A DNA stretch of 64,000 nucleotides from Rhyacichthys aspro. Its lineage: Eukaryota; Chordata; Actinopteri; Gobiiformes; Rhyacichthyidae. Shown here one piece after another: positions 36,251 through 47,499 of this stretch. The number at the start of each line of letters is the position of its first letter. Position 1 is the first letter of the stretch. The notes beneath the pieces were generated by a model that saw nothing but the letters and a program-made list of their open reading frames with translations, searched no databases and was not told the DNA's origin. Both the position numbers and the translations under genes were made by a program. The stretch lies in assembly GCA_036850595.1 (NCBI GenBank), contig CM072166.1, forward strand, positions 15,518,758 through 15,582,757, read 5' to 3'.

Positions 36251-37640
36251 ACCAGAAACAAACAAACAAACAAAAAACAACACTAACTTATTGGCGGGAA
36301 AAACAAAACGAAACAAAGCCAAAAAAAAAAGCCTGAAAAATCAGGCATTTTCTCCCATTCTTATTAAAATGAGATAGGTTCAAGTCATTGTGATCAGTGT
36401 TTTCATAGAATAATGAATGTCTTTCGATTTCCATTTTGTGAAAAAGTCCTATAGTTGTTGTGACCTGATGTGCAGATTTCCATTCACACATATCAACACT
36501 GGACTGGTCAACTAATAGGTGAACAGAATGATTATATGGGGTATGAGAAAAAGATTGGTGAAGGATTGGAACGCCAATAAAAAGTTTTGGAGTAAGAGAC
36601 CAATAACCAACAGTTTGAGCACAAGAAAAGCGACGAGACAATGAGACTCTAAAGCTTCCCGTGCCTCACTTCACCCCAGAACTGAGACAACCCTTGTTTA
36701 CCACTGACAGAAACATCTAAACCCATCTGCCCTGCTTCTGTATGCCACCTCCCCTGCTCCCTCTCCCAGATTTGGCAGGGGGCCTTGTCGCCTCCAGAAC
36801 GAGAGAAGTCAGTTTTGGCAGACGTCTGCTTATCTGAAAGAAATTGCCAAGAGTTGAGCCGAGGAAAACAGGCTGAAGAATGTGAGTCACCGAGACAGAC
36901 AAACGGAGAGGCATCACTCTGTTAATGCTGTGTCACGTCTCAAGCTCTGTCTTCATAACCTGTCACATTGGGAGCGCTCACACTTTTTGTCACTTTGGGG
37001 CTTCCTTTCATGTATTCCCACACTCTTACCTCTCTCGGTGTCGCAGCCGATCAACTTCTACCAGTTTATTTCTGGCAGCGGGTCCTTTTCTGGTAGTTTT
37101 CCACACGTGCACACTTCTTCAGACCGTTTGAAACCCCTCTTCCACTGATGAACTGCATCACTTGTCTCATTACTGCACGGCCGTAATTGTTTTGATGAGC
37201 TGCATAAGCTAAATTTTAATTAGCGCTGAGATTAGTGCTTGACCCTGGGTAACCTTTTTGCACCGCTAATTATGGAACCGTAAACTACACGCTGCACATT
37301 AGCAGAGGTAATTTACATGAATGCTTCTTTGTACAAATGTGAGGACAAATGATGATCATCTTCTATCTGTGGGAGGATGTTGTAGAGTCAATGCAAGTTC
37401 AAATGGCCTTGGTCTGAGAAACAAGCTACTGGCTGGACAATGAACGCTGGCATAATATCAGTATTTGGGAGGATGTTTCTATTGGGTGTTATTTAGACAC
37501 AAGTGTGCATTGTACAGGGACTGAAGTGCAGAAATGATGTATTTATACATTATTATTTGACTTTTATTGAAGAAGAAAACTGCAAAAGACACTGATAACC
37601 AAAACAATCATTGTAAGGTGCAGTAAAAAAGTGTAGCTTC
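36251..37640. other. intergenic stretch, possible conserved noncoding block at 37140-37330
   Basis: No gene seen. 37140-37330 has two homeodomain-type cores (TTTTAATTAGCG, GCTAATTATGG) and no repeat signature. Confidence 0.3.
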
Positions 37641-37649
37641 TTTTAAGGA

Positions 37650-37865
37650 CATGCAGACTTCATGGTCTTGCTATCTATCTGAGTCTATCTGTCCTCCCCA
37701 TGTTTCCACAGGTTCTCTCCCATACGTCCGAACACATAAGTGAATCGCTGAATGAATTGCCTAAACTATCATTGCACATCTCTAAATGTTAGCCCTGCAA
37801 CTAACCGGCCTCCTGATGGAAATAAATGGTAAATGAATGAGTGAATAAACTATACACATGTTCTC
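37650..37865 (-). repeat. teleost dispersed repeat, degenerate copy, - orientation
   Basis: GACATGCAGACTTCATGGTC, TCCCCATGTTTCCACAGGTT, CTCTAAATGTTAGCCCTGCA, CTCCTGATGGAAATAAATGG and the terminal AATGAATGAGTG correspond to the reverse complement of the 11355 family. Confidence 0.55.
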
Positions 37866-39030
37866 AGTGCACAGTTTTAGCACAATGCTGCATACAGTGT
37901 TTTGAAAAACCTAAATATATATTTATTTTGCATTAGACACATCTCTCTAAACCTAAAGACTTAACGATGCGACCAAAACTTTACACTATATTAACAAAGA
38001 CCTGAACACACAGATGCTGAATTAGACACATGCCCTTGTATCTAACACAGTTTAGATAATAGAGAGGGGCCTACTTTTGAAAGAGATGCGGAATGTTTGT
38101 TCTTTACAATGTTACAAGGAAATGTATTGTCATTTTCTCAGACGAGGTGTTTGAACAGTTGTTGTTCTGAATGGGACCCGTCCTTCATGATTGAGGTTGG
38201 ATGGATGTTACTCATTGGTGCACATGTGGCTTCTGGGTATATTTTGACTTAATGTGGCCCACAGCACTGATGGACTATGGCCCATGCACATGAAGTCTTG
38301 GAAGCAGTGTGTGTACAGTCAGCCATACAACAGGGGTCTCTTTTTACTATAGAAAAATCTTTTTTGAACCAAATGGGATTTATTTGCTGCAATACCATGA
38401 GTGGCCACTGGTACTAATAGTGGCAAAGAAGAAGAACAGTACTATCAGATCTTGGTTTTGGAGCCTTTGCCATTCCTTTTTCTTGTGTAACCACTGTTAT
38501 GTTGAGGTGAAAGTGAGATGTAAGAATCTCAGAAATACCCTACAGTAAAAAGAGGGGGCTATGTGACAGAACTGTAATTTAAATGAGCCTCAGTGCACTC
38601 AAATCAAAACAATTCCCAAAACTACATGTGCGTGAAGTTCTGTAAAAGTGGTCAAACACTGGAAATTGGTGAACTCGAGATGAATTTTGGCGCTAAAGCA
38701 GGACGTCTGTGACACGCGCTCCCTCAGCCGAGTGTTCTTCCTCTGTGCGAGCTGTGTGTCGCTGTTCTCAGCCCCCCGTGGCCTCATTATCACACAGACA
38801 GACTGGAGCACAGCAGCCATCGCTGATAGCAGCACAATACAGACAGTACCTCAGATAGCCTGGCCCGACACCAACTCTGGCTTTTATCTAAAACACTGCA
38901 GACGCGGCGAACAAAAAAAGAAACAGCCAAAAAACAAACACAGGGTTACGTTATTGTATGTCAAATGTGAAAGAGTGACGAGTCAGGTTTCCATCATCAA
39001 AAAGAATATAAAGTTTGCCAAAAAAGAAAA
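37866..39030. other. intergenic stretch, nothing supported
   Basis: No coding or repeat signal recognised. A locally GC-richer patch at 38690-38900 has no identifiable product. Confidence 0.4.
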
Positions 39031-39039
39031 CTGTATTGT

Positions 39040-39180
39040 ACCATTTTAGAGCCGAAGTAGTATGGTACGGGTTGGGTCAGGTTATGGGTAAGATTCAATT
39101 GCCAAGAGGGGTATGAAACACCCCAAAAGCGTACCAAACCATGCCGAACACTTTGTTTTCATCGGTGTGGCCAGGGATAT
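39040..39180. mobile_element. possible nonautonomous DNA transposon with GGTACGG/CCGTACC-like ends
   Basis: AGTATGGTACGGGTTGGGTC and, 60 bases on, AGCGTACCAAACCATGCCGA followed by TTTTCATCGGTGTGGCC look like the two complementary ends of a common teleost element. A related end may be at 49595-49680. Boundaries are uncertain. Confidence 0.35.
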
Positions 39181-39674
39181 AGATTTAATGAAGTTTTGTC
39201 ACATATAGCAATTAAAGTACTTAATGAACTTTCACAGTTAGAGAACTACACTCACTACACAACTCAATTTCCTGCCAATATGGTGCATAGAACACACTGA
39301 GTCATGTGACGCCTGGAGCTCGACAGTGACTGAAGTTGTACTGGAATATGTTTTCAGTAAACCTCTGTTACATTGAAATATAATGGAGTGTTTTGCATTC
39401 ATTAAAACTAGGGTATAGAAATTCAACCTTTTGCATCTGATGAGTGTAGCTGTAAGAGAAATGGTGTCATTCTAAATTACACTCAATGCACACACTGCAC
39501 ACTGGAAAAAAGAACACCTCTTACTCAGTGTAAACATTTTCTTAGTTGAAGTTTTCACTTGGTGTCTGAAAGTGTGGAAACAGTCCAATCTTTTTAGCAT
39601 CACCGCTTCAGTATGTGTCGGTTGGTGTGGTGCTCAAGTCGAAAGAGGTATCACACCAACAGAGTGATAAGCCC

Positions 39675-39691
39675 AAAAAAAAAAAAAAAAA
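39675..39691. repeat. poly-A tract
   Basis: 17 A residues in a row. Confidence 0.9.
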
Positions 39692-39699
39692 CCCCAGAA

Positions 39700-40922
39700 A
39701 AATCAATAGCTCCACTCGTCAGCTCAGACTGGCACCTCAGTGATTACACACACATCGGAGACCGGGGACTGAGGAGTCCGGGGTATCAGAGCCAGCACAG
39801 AATCCCCCCAGTCCTGGTGCAACTTTAACTAACATAACATTCGGATGAGCTCCACATATGCTCCCGAAATGAAACCCAAAAAGTTCAACTGTTACTGGAG
39901 CAAGTACGGAAGTTTTGTAATTAAATTCAACGTTTCAACTCAGCTACTGTTTTAAGTTATGTATTACCCATTCTCGCCTGTCACTTGATGGTATTTCGGG
40001 GCTATAAATATATTTGAGTGCTAGAACCACTGTCTAGAATCATAGCTTTAGCAGTATTGGTTGTAGCAGTGTGTCTAAAGCAGTCAGAGGTGTTGGAGCG
40101 TGTCCTGTCCAATCCCATTAGATCAAAAAACAGCAGCTGAAAAGGTAAGTGTCCCGATTATTATTATTTCATTTTCAGAAATCTTTTTAAATAATTATCA
40201 GTGCTTAAAAATAGCAGCCGTGAGTGTGCACTTTCCTAAAGAGCACATATTAAAGTGGACGGGCCATGATAGTTTCTTAATAGCATCTCAAGGCGCCTCG
40301 AACGTCGAAGGTGACACGACCATAAATGCCCGTGAATGAGGGCAATTGAGGTAAACCATTTGGATATTAAGAGAGACGGAAGAAAGATCCACTACATCAA
40401 CAGAAAAAAAATGTTGTGTGTTATCGCCGTATATGCCTCTCCTCAGATGTGGGAGGCTTTTTTCTTAATCGCCGTTCAGTCATTTTGCATCTGTGACCTT
40501 CCTGTTGTTGTGAGTGGCTTTTCTGGCAGCATTCGTCTACGTTAAAGACTGAGCACCGTGAGAGTAAAAGCCATTTCCAAGGCCACAAAACCAAGCTTTT
40601 AAATGATTAGAACACTCAATGAGATGTTCTGACAGTACGTTCTTCCAAAGTCTGGCTGTAGTATTTTTCAAAGCTGCCTATACTTCAAGGTTGCTCAAGG
40701 TAGAGAGCAAAAATTCAGCTTATTCATCTGTGGAAGAAAGTGCTTGGAATTTTCATTTTTTTTGTTGCATGTAAGTTTGTTTAATGATAGTGTTTGCCCC
40801 CTACAATGCATTTCATACATTCATAATCCTTATCCAGATGTCCCGAACGGCTGCATGTGTGACATGTATGTTGTGTGACTGGTGCTGCAAGCAGAGTGCA
40901 CACGGAGCAGGAGTCTCGTACA
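39700..40922. other. intergenic stretch, nothing supported
   Basis: No recognisable coding sequence. A GTAAGT-like donor at 40145 has no exon that I can identify. Confidence 0.4.
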
Positions 40923-41412
40923 CTTTAGCACAGTGGCGTCAAACTCAAAGTGGTGAGGGGCTGCGAGCGTTAATAAGAATCCTTTTAGGGGCCGAAGATG
41001 GTGGCCCTTGGGAAGCTTTTATGAAATTTTGAATGTGAGAGTTCATCTTCATTTGAGTTGTACTAAAGTTATCTTTAACTATTGTTTTCTTCAGTTTATG
41101 GTAACTGATTTTAGTTGGATTTGAACAGGTTATGTTATATTTGAACAGGTTTTTGTTGGATTTGAGCAGATTTTAGATGACCTTGAACAGATTTTAGATG
41201 TAGTTTAACAGGTTTTATTTGGTTTTGTGCAGATTATGTAGCTTTGTAGCAAAAACCTGTTTAAGATTTTATTAATATTAACAAATTAATCTTGTTCAAA
41301 TCCAATTAAAACCTAGTGCCGAAAATATCATCTACAAAAATACATTGGAGGGCCACATAAAACATTGCAAAGGGCCGCATTTGGCCGTGAGTTTGACATG
41401 TGTGCTTTAGCA
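40923..41412 (+). mobile_element. 474-bp nonautonomous hAT element with perfect 8-bp target duplication
   Basis: CTTTAGCA occurs at 40923-40930 and 41405-41412. Between them lies a unit starting CAGTGGCGTCAAACTCA and ending TGAGTTTGACATGTGTG. Its ends share GTCAAACTCA and the CA terminus as an inverted repeat. An 8-bp duplication and CAG-type ends are typical of hAT transposons. There is no transposase; the interior is a degenerate minisatellite. Confidence 0.85.
41100..41300 (+). repeat. degenerate minisatellite inside the hAT element
   Basis: Units of about 24-27 bases around TTGGATTTGAACAGGTTTT recur five or six times to about 41235. An inverted unit CTTGTTCAAATCCAATTAAA follows at 41290-41310, which could pair with the direct units. 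Confidence 0.65.
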
Positions 41413-42509
41413 GCTTGTTTGTCTTCTATTTTAGGCGTAATTTAAATATATATATAGTATTGATGATATTGCTGTCACTGCTGATAGCTTCATGGAGATT
41501 TCAGCTGACAAAAAGTTAAGCATCATACCCCACTCCTACACACTCTACCAATCCCACCTCCTCTGACCAAAGCCCCCCCACTCTCTCGGTGTGTATGAAA
41601 CCAAATCCTGCAGGCATCCTCTAGAATTCTCATCAATGTGTAAATGCACAAGAATAAAACTATAAATTTATCCTGTTTGATGTAATTGTATTGACAGCCA
41701 TATGGTACATTCAGCCTTCCGCCAAGAAACAACTGGGACTAATTAAGACTTCTAACAACTAATCAATCTGAGAAAGAGTTGCCAACCCTATGTGTGACAG
41801 AATAAATGAAAACCTATTGCTGGATGTGTTGTTGCTCCTGTTTTAACTTTAATGTGCCTAATTCACCTACATTTGATTAATTTGACTAACTTTAATGCAC
41901 TGCAGGGGAGACAAAGAAAGCCGGGATGTGATTTGTGAAAAATAGAGTAACCTGTTAAAATTACAGTCTAAAGTAGAACTACAAATTTACTTTTGTTTTT
42001 GTTTGACAGAAGTCGCTCATGACTCCATCTTGTTGTACAAAGTGATGTGACATAAAGCACCCAGAACTGTCACTTTTGAGTAAATATTCTATTATTATTT
42101 ATAAAATTTTTAGGTGGTTTATTTTTGCAATTTCAATCTGCTAACGTTTGGCTGTTGGCATAAACACTTCAATGACTGACATCGATCTAAAATGCTTCTT
42201 GTTGTGTAGTGTTTCCTGAAGGTCGTTCAGATGAAGTAACTCGATCATCGCCAAACACCCCCTTCACTGACTGCAAGCTGCAAGTTTAATTAAAGCTGCT
42301 ATTGATCACTTTGCCTCCATCAGAAACATCAGGTAACAATGCTTTTGCTGGGAGAGTCAAATTAATGTAACACACTGCGCTTTTTAAATAACACCGCAAG
42401 CTGAATGTGCATCATGAAATTTTAAAACTGACATTATTGTAAGGGGGGAAATTGGTTTAATGTTTCCTCATTTGTCATAAAACAGAAGTGCATCCATCTT
42501 TATGTTTAT

Positions 42510-42640
42510 TGCTTGGGAATGCATGAGTTACACCAGCCACCATTGAGAACCCAGAGTTATACACGGGTTATTTGAGGGCCAGTGCTTCCTCATCAAAGAC
42601 TGTCAAAAAGACAAGTTCTGTTTTAGATAAGCATATGCTT
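42510..42640 (+). repeat. unclassified dispersed repeat family 'CTCATCAAAGAC', copy 4
   Basis: GAGTTACACCAGCCACC, AGTTATACACGGGTT and AGTGCTTCCTCATCAAAGAC (42581-42600) followed by TGTCAAAAAG match the right part of the copy at 2525-2830. Confidence 0.55.
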
Positions 42641-43029
42641 CACTATGGCTGCAAAAACATTATATACATAAAGATTACACTAATGAATGTTTGATAATGT
42701 ATTACACACAATGTCACAAGAGGAAATGCAGATATAGGTGAAGACATTAGTGTTCTTTTTGCAAACTGTCCTCTGTGGCTGGTAGTTTTTAACAGTTACT
42801 GGACTCCAAGCGTTCTGACCAGTTACAATGCAGTTGATGATTAAAGATAGCTGTAACTATACGAATTGAAAATGTCAATGATAAGTGTTTGGACCCAATT
42901 CTGCACCACAAAACAAAAAACAAAAGCAAAAGCATGCTGTTATTAAAGCCACAAGTAAATAAAAATATTGTAGGTGTCCCAGTCTCAAGCTTACCTTAAA
43001 CATCTGGCTTCGACTTCAGTGTCCAACTG

Positions 43030-43195
43030 ATGTGATCCAGCAGTTATCACATCGTGTAGCCATTACTTCTTTGCTGAGTATCCATAATTCAGAAGCGAGA
43101 TATATATAGCAAATATATTAAAAATCCTTAAAAATAAAAGCCTAGAGGTCTTGTTTTTTCTGAGATTATTCCTGTTACAATATGCTATTAATAAG
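43030..43195 (+). repeat. dispersed repeat, uninterrupted partner of the nested-insertion locus
   Basis: Contains TGTAGCCATTACTTCTTTGCTG, TATTAAAAATCCTTAAAAATAAAAGCCT and CCTGTTACAATATGCTATTA. These recur at 44690-44826 plus 45854-45910, where a hAT element interrupts them. Confidence 0.55.
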
Positions 43196-43199
43196 TAAC

Positions 43200-44470
43200 T
43201 CACAAATATTATTTATAATTAGTGATGGCCAATTAGCATAAATGGATTCAGTGACGACAGGTAGTGTAGATCAATAGGATAGTCGCAGGTGACTCAAACT
43301 AGCGAGAAGTGAGAAAAGCACTGCTTTTTATTGTGTTGCTGAAATCCATCATAGAGACAAACTGCAGATATCTCAGTGAAGGGATGCTAACATAACTCTG
43401 CTCAGATCATAACATTACAACATACAAGTCTTTGTTTTATAGCCCTTCAGGTCTTTAAAAAAAAAAAAATCTACTGTATTAGCTACAAAGTAATATGCCA
43501 GATTGAGCTAATTGTGTCTGTGTGCTCTTTCAATAAACCTTTTCCTGGTTCAGGGATGGTGATTCTTTTGGATTTTGAGGCAATAACTGTCTCAAACACA
43601 AGTTCCTATCATTATGTCGGATAGAACACACTGGCACATGTCATGCAGAGCTCTTTATGCTCCTCACTAGCTGAAATTGAGTCATTTACTTCTTCTCGGA
43701 TGAAAGGGTTGGTGAAAACAAACGTGACTCTCAGCTGCCAAGGTCTGAAAGCAAAAAAAGAGGTAAAAGTGAGTGAAGAAGAAGCACGGGAGACCAATCA
43801 GCACCTTTTCAGCGCAACAGAGTTAACGCACTCTCCATCTCACTCCCGTACGCCTGTCCGGTAGATTTATCATGCGGTGCCAGGTCCGGTTTGTGCGCTG
43901 GGTAGAGAGTTAACTAGAGCGATGGAGGCTGAGGGGGAACTAGTTCATCATGTTAGCCTAGTTAGATGAAAGCACACACAAGAAAATGCTCATTAAATCT
44001 CCACTTCCCTATGCCCAACTCCACATTTCCTGCCTGTTTTTAGCGTCTTAGTCAGTGTCACTGATTTGCGTCATGCTCGGATACCACCGGCTGGAGTGAA
44101 GCGCTGGCGGTTGCACGAGACAAGTGGTAATTATGCTTCCTGCTTCTTATTTTTTTATTTTTTCCAAATCTCAAAGGAAAAGTTCTTGTTAGCAGTGGGC
44201 TGTCATCAGAATCAAAAATAATAATAGATCATAGTCATTTAAAAGTCACACTGTGATGCTGTACAAATGAAACATAAGTTTTTTCTATATGAAAACCAAT
44301 AAAGACAAAGTGTAGGAGTTAATGTGTCTTTGATACAGTGCAAGAGGCTGGAGGTATAGCTGTAAAGAGCTGCAATAAACAGCAGCTGTTTCAGTTGTTT
44401 CTGGTTTATTCTCATCTTTTTTAACTTAACATTTGAAAAGCTGTGCAAGTATTCAACAGTTTAGAGACTT
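43200..44470. other. intergenic stretch, mostly nothing supported
   Basis: One short repeat partner at 44335-44400 (see 31665-31735). Otherwise no gene or element recognised. Confidence 0.4.
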
Positions 44471-44818
44471 GCTATTTAAAGCTGCATTATGCAAAATTTT
44501 ATATTGCCCAATGCCAAACACATCCCCCAACAGCACCACAGCGACCTTTAACTGCTAGCATTCACCTGAATACACCTCCAGACCAATGCAATTGCATAAT
44601 TATCTTATTAAACATTTATTTGTGTATCACTTTGTTTTCACTGAGTAAGCAGATATTTGCAACACTTTCTCTGTATCATTGGTAGCCATAACTTCATTGT
44701 TGGCAAACGATGTAGCCACAAATCAAGACCTAGAAACATGTGAGCATGTGATTGGCCAGAACTTTCAGTATGGACTGAACACACTCATCTATTAAAATCC
44801 TTGATAATAAAGCCTAAT

Positions 44819-45861
44819 GTCTTAAGTAGGGGTGCTCCGATTGTTAGAACGGCCAAAATGATTCAAAACTTTCACTTGTTTACGCGCTGTTTGCAGCATT
44901 TGTGACAAGGAAATCCTCCGTGGAGGAAAGCAACCGAAAACATACATGAACCTCATCAGATATCTGAAGGCAAGTCACATCAATGAATATGAGGATTTTT
45001 TAAAGCTGACCAGTGGACTTCTGCGTTGTTGATATGTGTGTGTGGTAGCTGAAGGACCCATGAGACACCGGGACTGCATTTGGAGGTACACTCCATTGAA
45101 TCTGACAGTATGGAACATAAAACACTTCTCCAGCCCAATCTACACAACATTATACATCAAGTTAGTGTGTTAGCACACATTGTTGACGGAATAAAGCGAA
45201 GTAGTTAGCACCATCAGACACTACAACAGTGTTATTACAATGCATATATCAGTGCATTAACGTTCATTGTTTAAATAAAGAAGACAAAAATAGACATATG
45301 GACATGAGAAATGAAAGGATCACAATGGATTACAAACGGACCTCTTCCCAGTGGGACATATGAAAAGGGAAGAGGAAATGGAACAGGACACTATTTATAG
45401 GACATTTTGGGGACAAATGAAGAAGAAACAATGTGGAGCTGGTGGACTTAATACACACTACATGGGGACACTTGGAATTTCGATGTCGGGTATGAATTAA
45501 CAGTGATAAAACCAAACAAACTATTTTGTGTAATTAAAAATATAATAGGGATCGGCTACACCAGAGTCATTCAGTAAAGTAAAGATGAGGGCTGACTTTG
45601 GACAGTTGAATGTAGCCACAATAAGGCTCAAGTTATTTGTTGTTTTTGTTTTGGATTTTGTTGCCTGTGGTTATTGTGAGCAAATTTACTGTTCTTGCTG
45701 GATAAAACTAAAAAAGTAAACACATTGTCTATGTTGATTAACTTTTAGTTTTACAATCCCATAATAATAAATATTTAATACAGGCTTCTGTGTTGTTAAG
45801 AACAATGAATTTGTTAAGCTACATATTCAAATAAACTGATTGGAGCACCCTCAGTCTCAAG
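44819..45861 (+). mobile_element. 1027-bp hAT element with BED-finger remnant, nested in an older repeat
   Basis: GTCTTAAG (44819-44826) and GTCTCAAG (45854-45861) are 8-bp target copies with one mismatch. The element starts TAGGGGTGCTCCGATTG and ends ATTGGAGCACCCTCA, an inverted repeat matching 12 of 15. A BED zinc-finger coding remnant lies near the left end. The rest of the transposase is gone, so it is a deletion derivative. The two flanks read together as the same repeat found uninterrupted at 43030-43195. Confidence 0.85.
44886..45032 (+). pseudogene. hAT transposase BED zinc-finger fragment
   Basis: The frame reads VCSICDKEILRGGKQPKT, then YMNLIRYLKASHINEYEDFLK, ending in TGA at 45030-45032. 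C-x2-C (Cys codons at 44892 and 44901), RGGK, the NLIR helix and a His before NEYEDF define a BED finger of hAT-type transposases. In typical members the helix reads NLIRHLK..H; here the first zinc-binding His is Tyr, so the finger is probably not functional. No start codon is clear upstream and the catalytic domain is missing. Confidence 0.75.
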
Positions 45862-46297
45862 GTGTTGTTTTTTTTCCTGTTACAATGTGCTGTTAGAAAC
45901 TGTTGGAAACTTATTTTCATTCCATCTCTTTTCACTCCAATGGAAACAAGGTCAGACCTGAGACTCAATTCTCCGACTATTTAGTGAAATGCATGTCTCC
46001 ATTAAAGCACTAGCCCTGGCAAACTTTTACTGATTATTTTAGCTTGGACCTTTTGGTTGACATGAGTGAACATAAAAAAACAACAACAAAAAAACAGAAC
46101 TAATTACCCACATGTCGATACAGATGTTCTTCTGATATATTTTTTTTTTCTTTGAGGATTGTAAGACTAAAATCTAACTTCACTGACTTCATTAGCAAAG
46201 GCCAGCTAAGGTTTTCTGGCAGCACTTCAAACGTAGCAACTTTGAGTGCTATTAGTGGCTAACGCTATTACTGTGTAGTCCTGTGTCAAGTTTTCAC

Positions 46298-47029
46298 CTA
46301 CAGCTTTGATTCAAACCCCACAGTACTCCAATATTTATCAATATCTTGAACAACCAAAGAAGAAAAATGATAAATCACATGAATTTGGATATTTAGTGCA
46401 GTTTCAAAACCTAAGCTAAGGTCAGCTGTTTCATAACCACATTCGCTGGCCGGTCTGAAGTGCCCTCGCCAGTCTCCGTGTCCCAGTCCTTGACATTTCC
46501 TCGACATTTGATGACATTTGATGAACACGTGTAGAACTAGAAGATTTGTAAGTTTATCAAAAAAAGAAAACAGAGAAAGACAATGGGCAAATGTCAACAA
46601 GCGCCGGCCATCTGTTGTCGTGGCGCTGACACTGAGACCGAATGCGCAGCGGGACTCGGTGGCAGTGGTCGCTTCTGCTGTGGCCTGGCGCATTCTCAGT
46701 GTATTGCTAAAAGGGACACGAGAGCCCCAGGAAACTTGTGTTCTCATTAGTTGTGATTCCATAGAACTTAATATGGAGTAAACTTGTGCTAACCGCCATG
46801 ATAGGCATGAAAAGCAAGCAAGATTGAAGTGAACCAGGGTAAAAACTGGTCTAAAATGTTTCCTTGTCTGAAGTGGGCAACACAGACGAGTTACGGTAGG
46901 ATGCAATCGCTCCTTTTTCTTTGGTAAACTCAATAACTCTTCATTATCATGCCTTTTCGATTGATGCTTATTAGCCATGCACTTTTTGGTTTTGATTTTT
47001 TTTTTCCCATTTCTATTCACTTTTATCAT
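46298..47029 (-). other. long open frame of 243 codons, not recognised, probably not a gene
   Basis: The longest open frame in the window. Its translation shows no domain I recognise, its two ends are low-complexity Lys-rich or AT-rich sequence, and only 46590-46720 is GC-richer. No splice, promoter or family support was seen. It is listed so that a reader can test it; a chance frame is the likeliest reading. Confidence 0.15.
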
Positions 47030-47394
47030 TGTATAAAAACCTCATGTGGGGTGTGTATTATACATAAAGAGTAGAAATGAATCTCCAATCGTTTGTAATG
47101 AAACTCACGGAACTTACAGTGGACCGACGCCAGTATATACCTGTTGCTGGTAAATGCACATGTTTCTTGGTTTCTGATTTTATAAAAGGTGACAGAATAT
47201 CATAAAAATGTTTTCTGTGTGTTCCAGTTTCTTACATACCAATTATTCACAGAATGGGTTGGGTTCCACTGGAGTAACATTTATTATTTAATATGTGCCA
47301 AAGCTTGCAGTGGCGCATTGAAAAACGGAGTCAGTTAATTATATAAAAAACCTTGAAGATTGCCTTAATCTATAAAATGAATCGAAAAATGACT

Positions 47395-47490
47395 GAATTA
47401 TAATGTTTTGTTTTTATTTTTTCTGTGCGGCCATTACCAAAGGATCCATGGCCTTGAACTAGTCCGCAGCCCGGTGGTTGGTGATCCCTG
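47395..47490 (-). mobile_element. hAT-type nonautonomous element, one end only
   Basis: Reading the minus strand from 47490, CAGGGATCACCAACCACCGG then GCTGCGGACTAG and CATGGATCCTTTGGTAATGG resemble the CAG...CCAACC...GGGCCGCGGACCGG ends of abundant vertebrate hAT elements. The other end was not located. Confidence 0.55.
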
Positions 47491-47499
47491 TTCTACAAC

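Noticed and set aside
40100..40150. Possible exon ending AAAAG|GTAAGTG
   Set aside because: The frame upstream is short and matches no family; a lone donor match is expected by chance.
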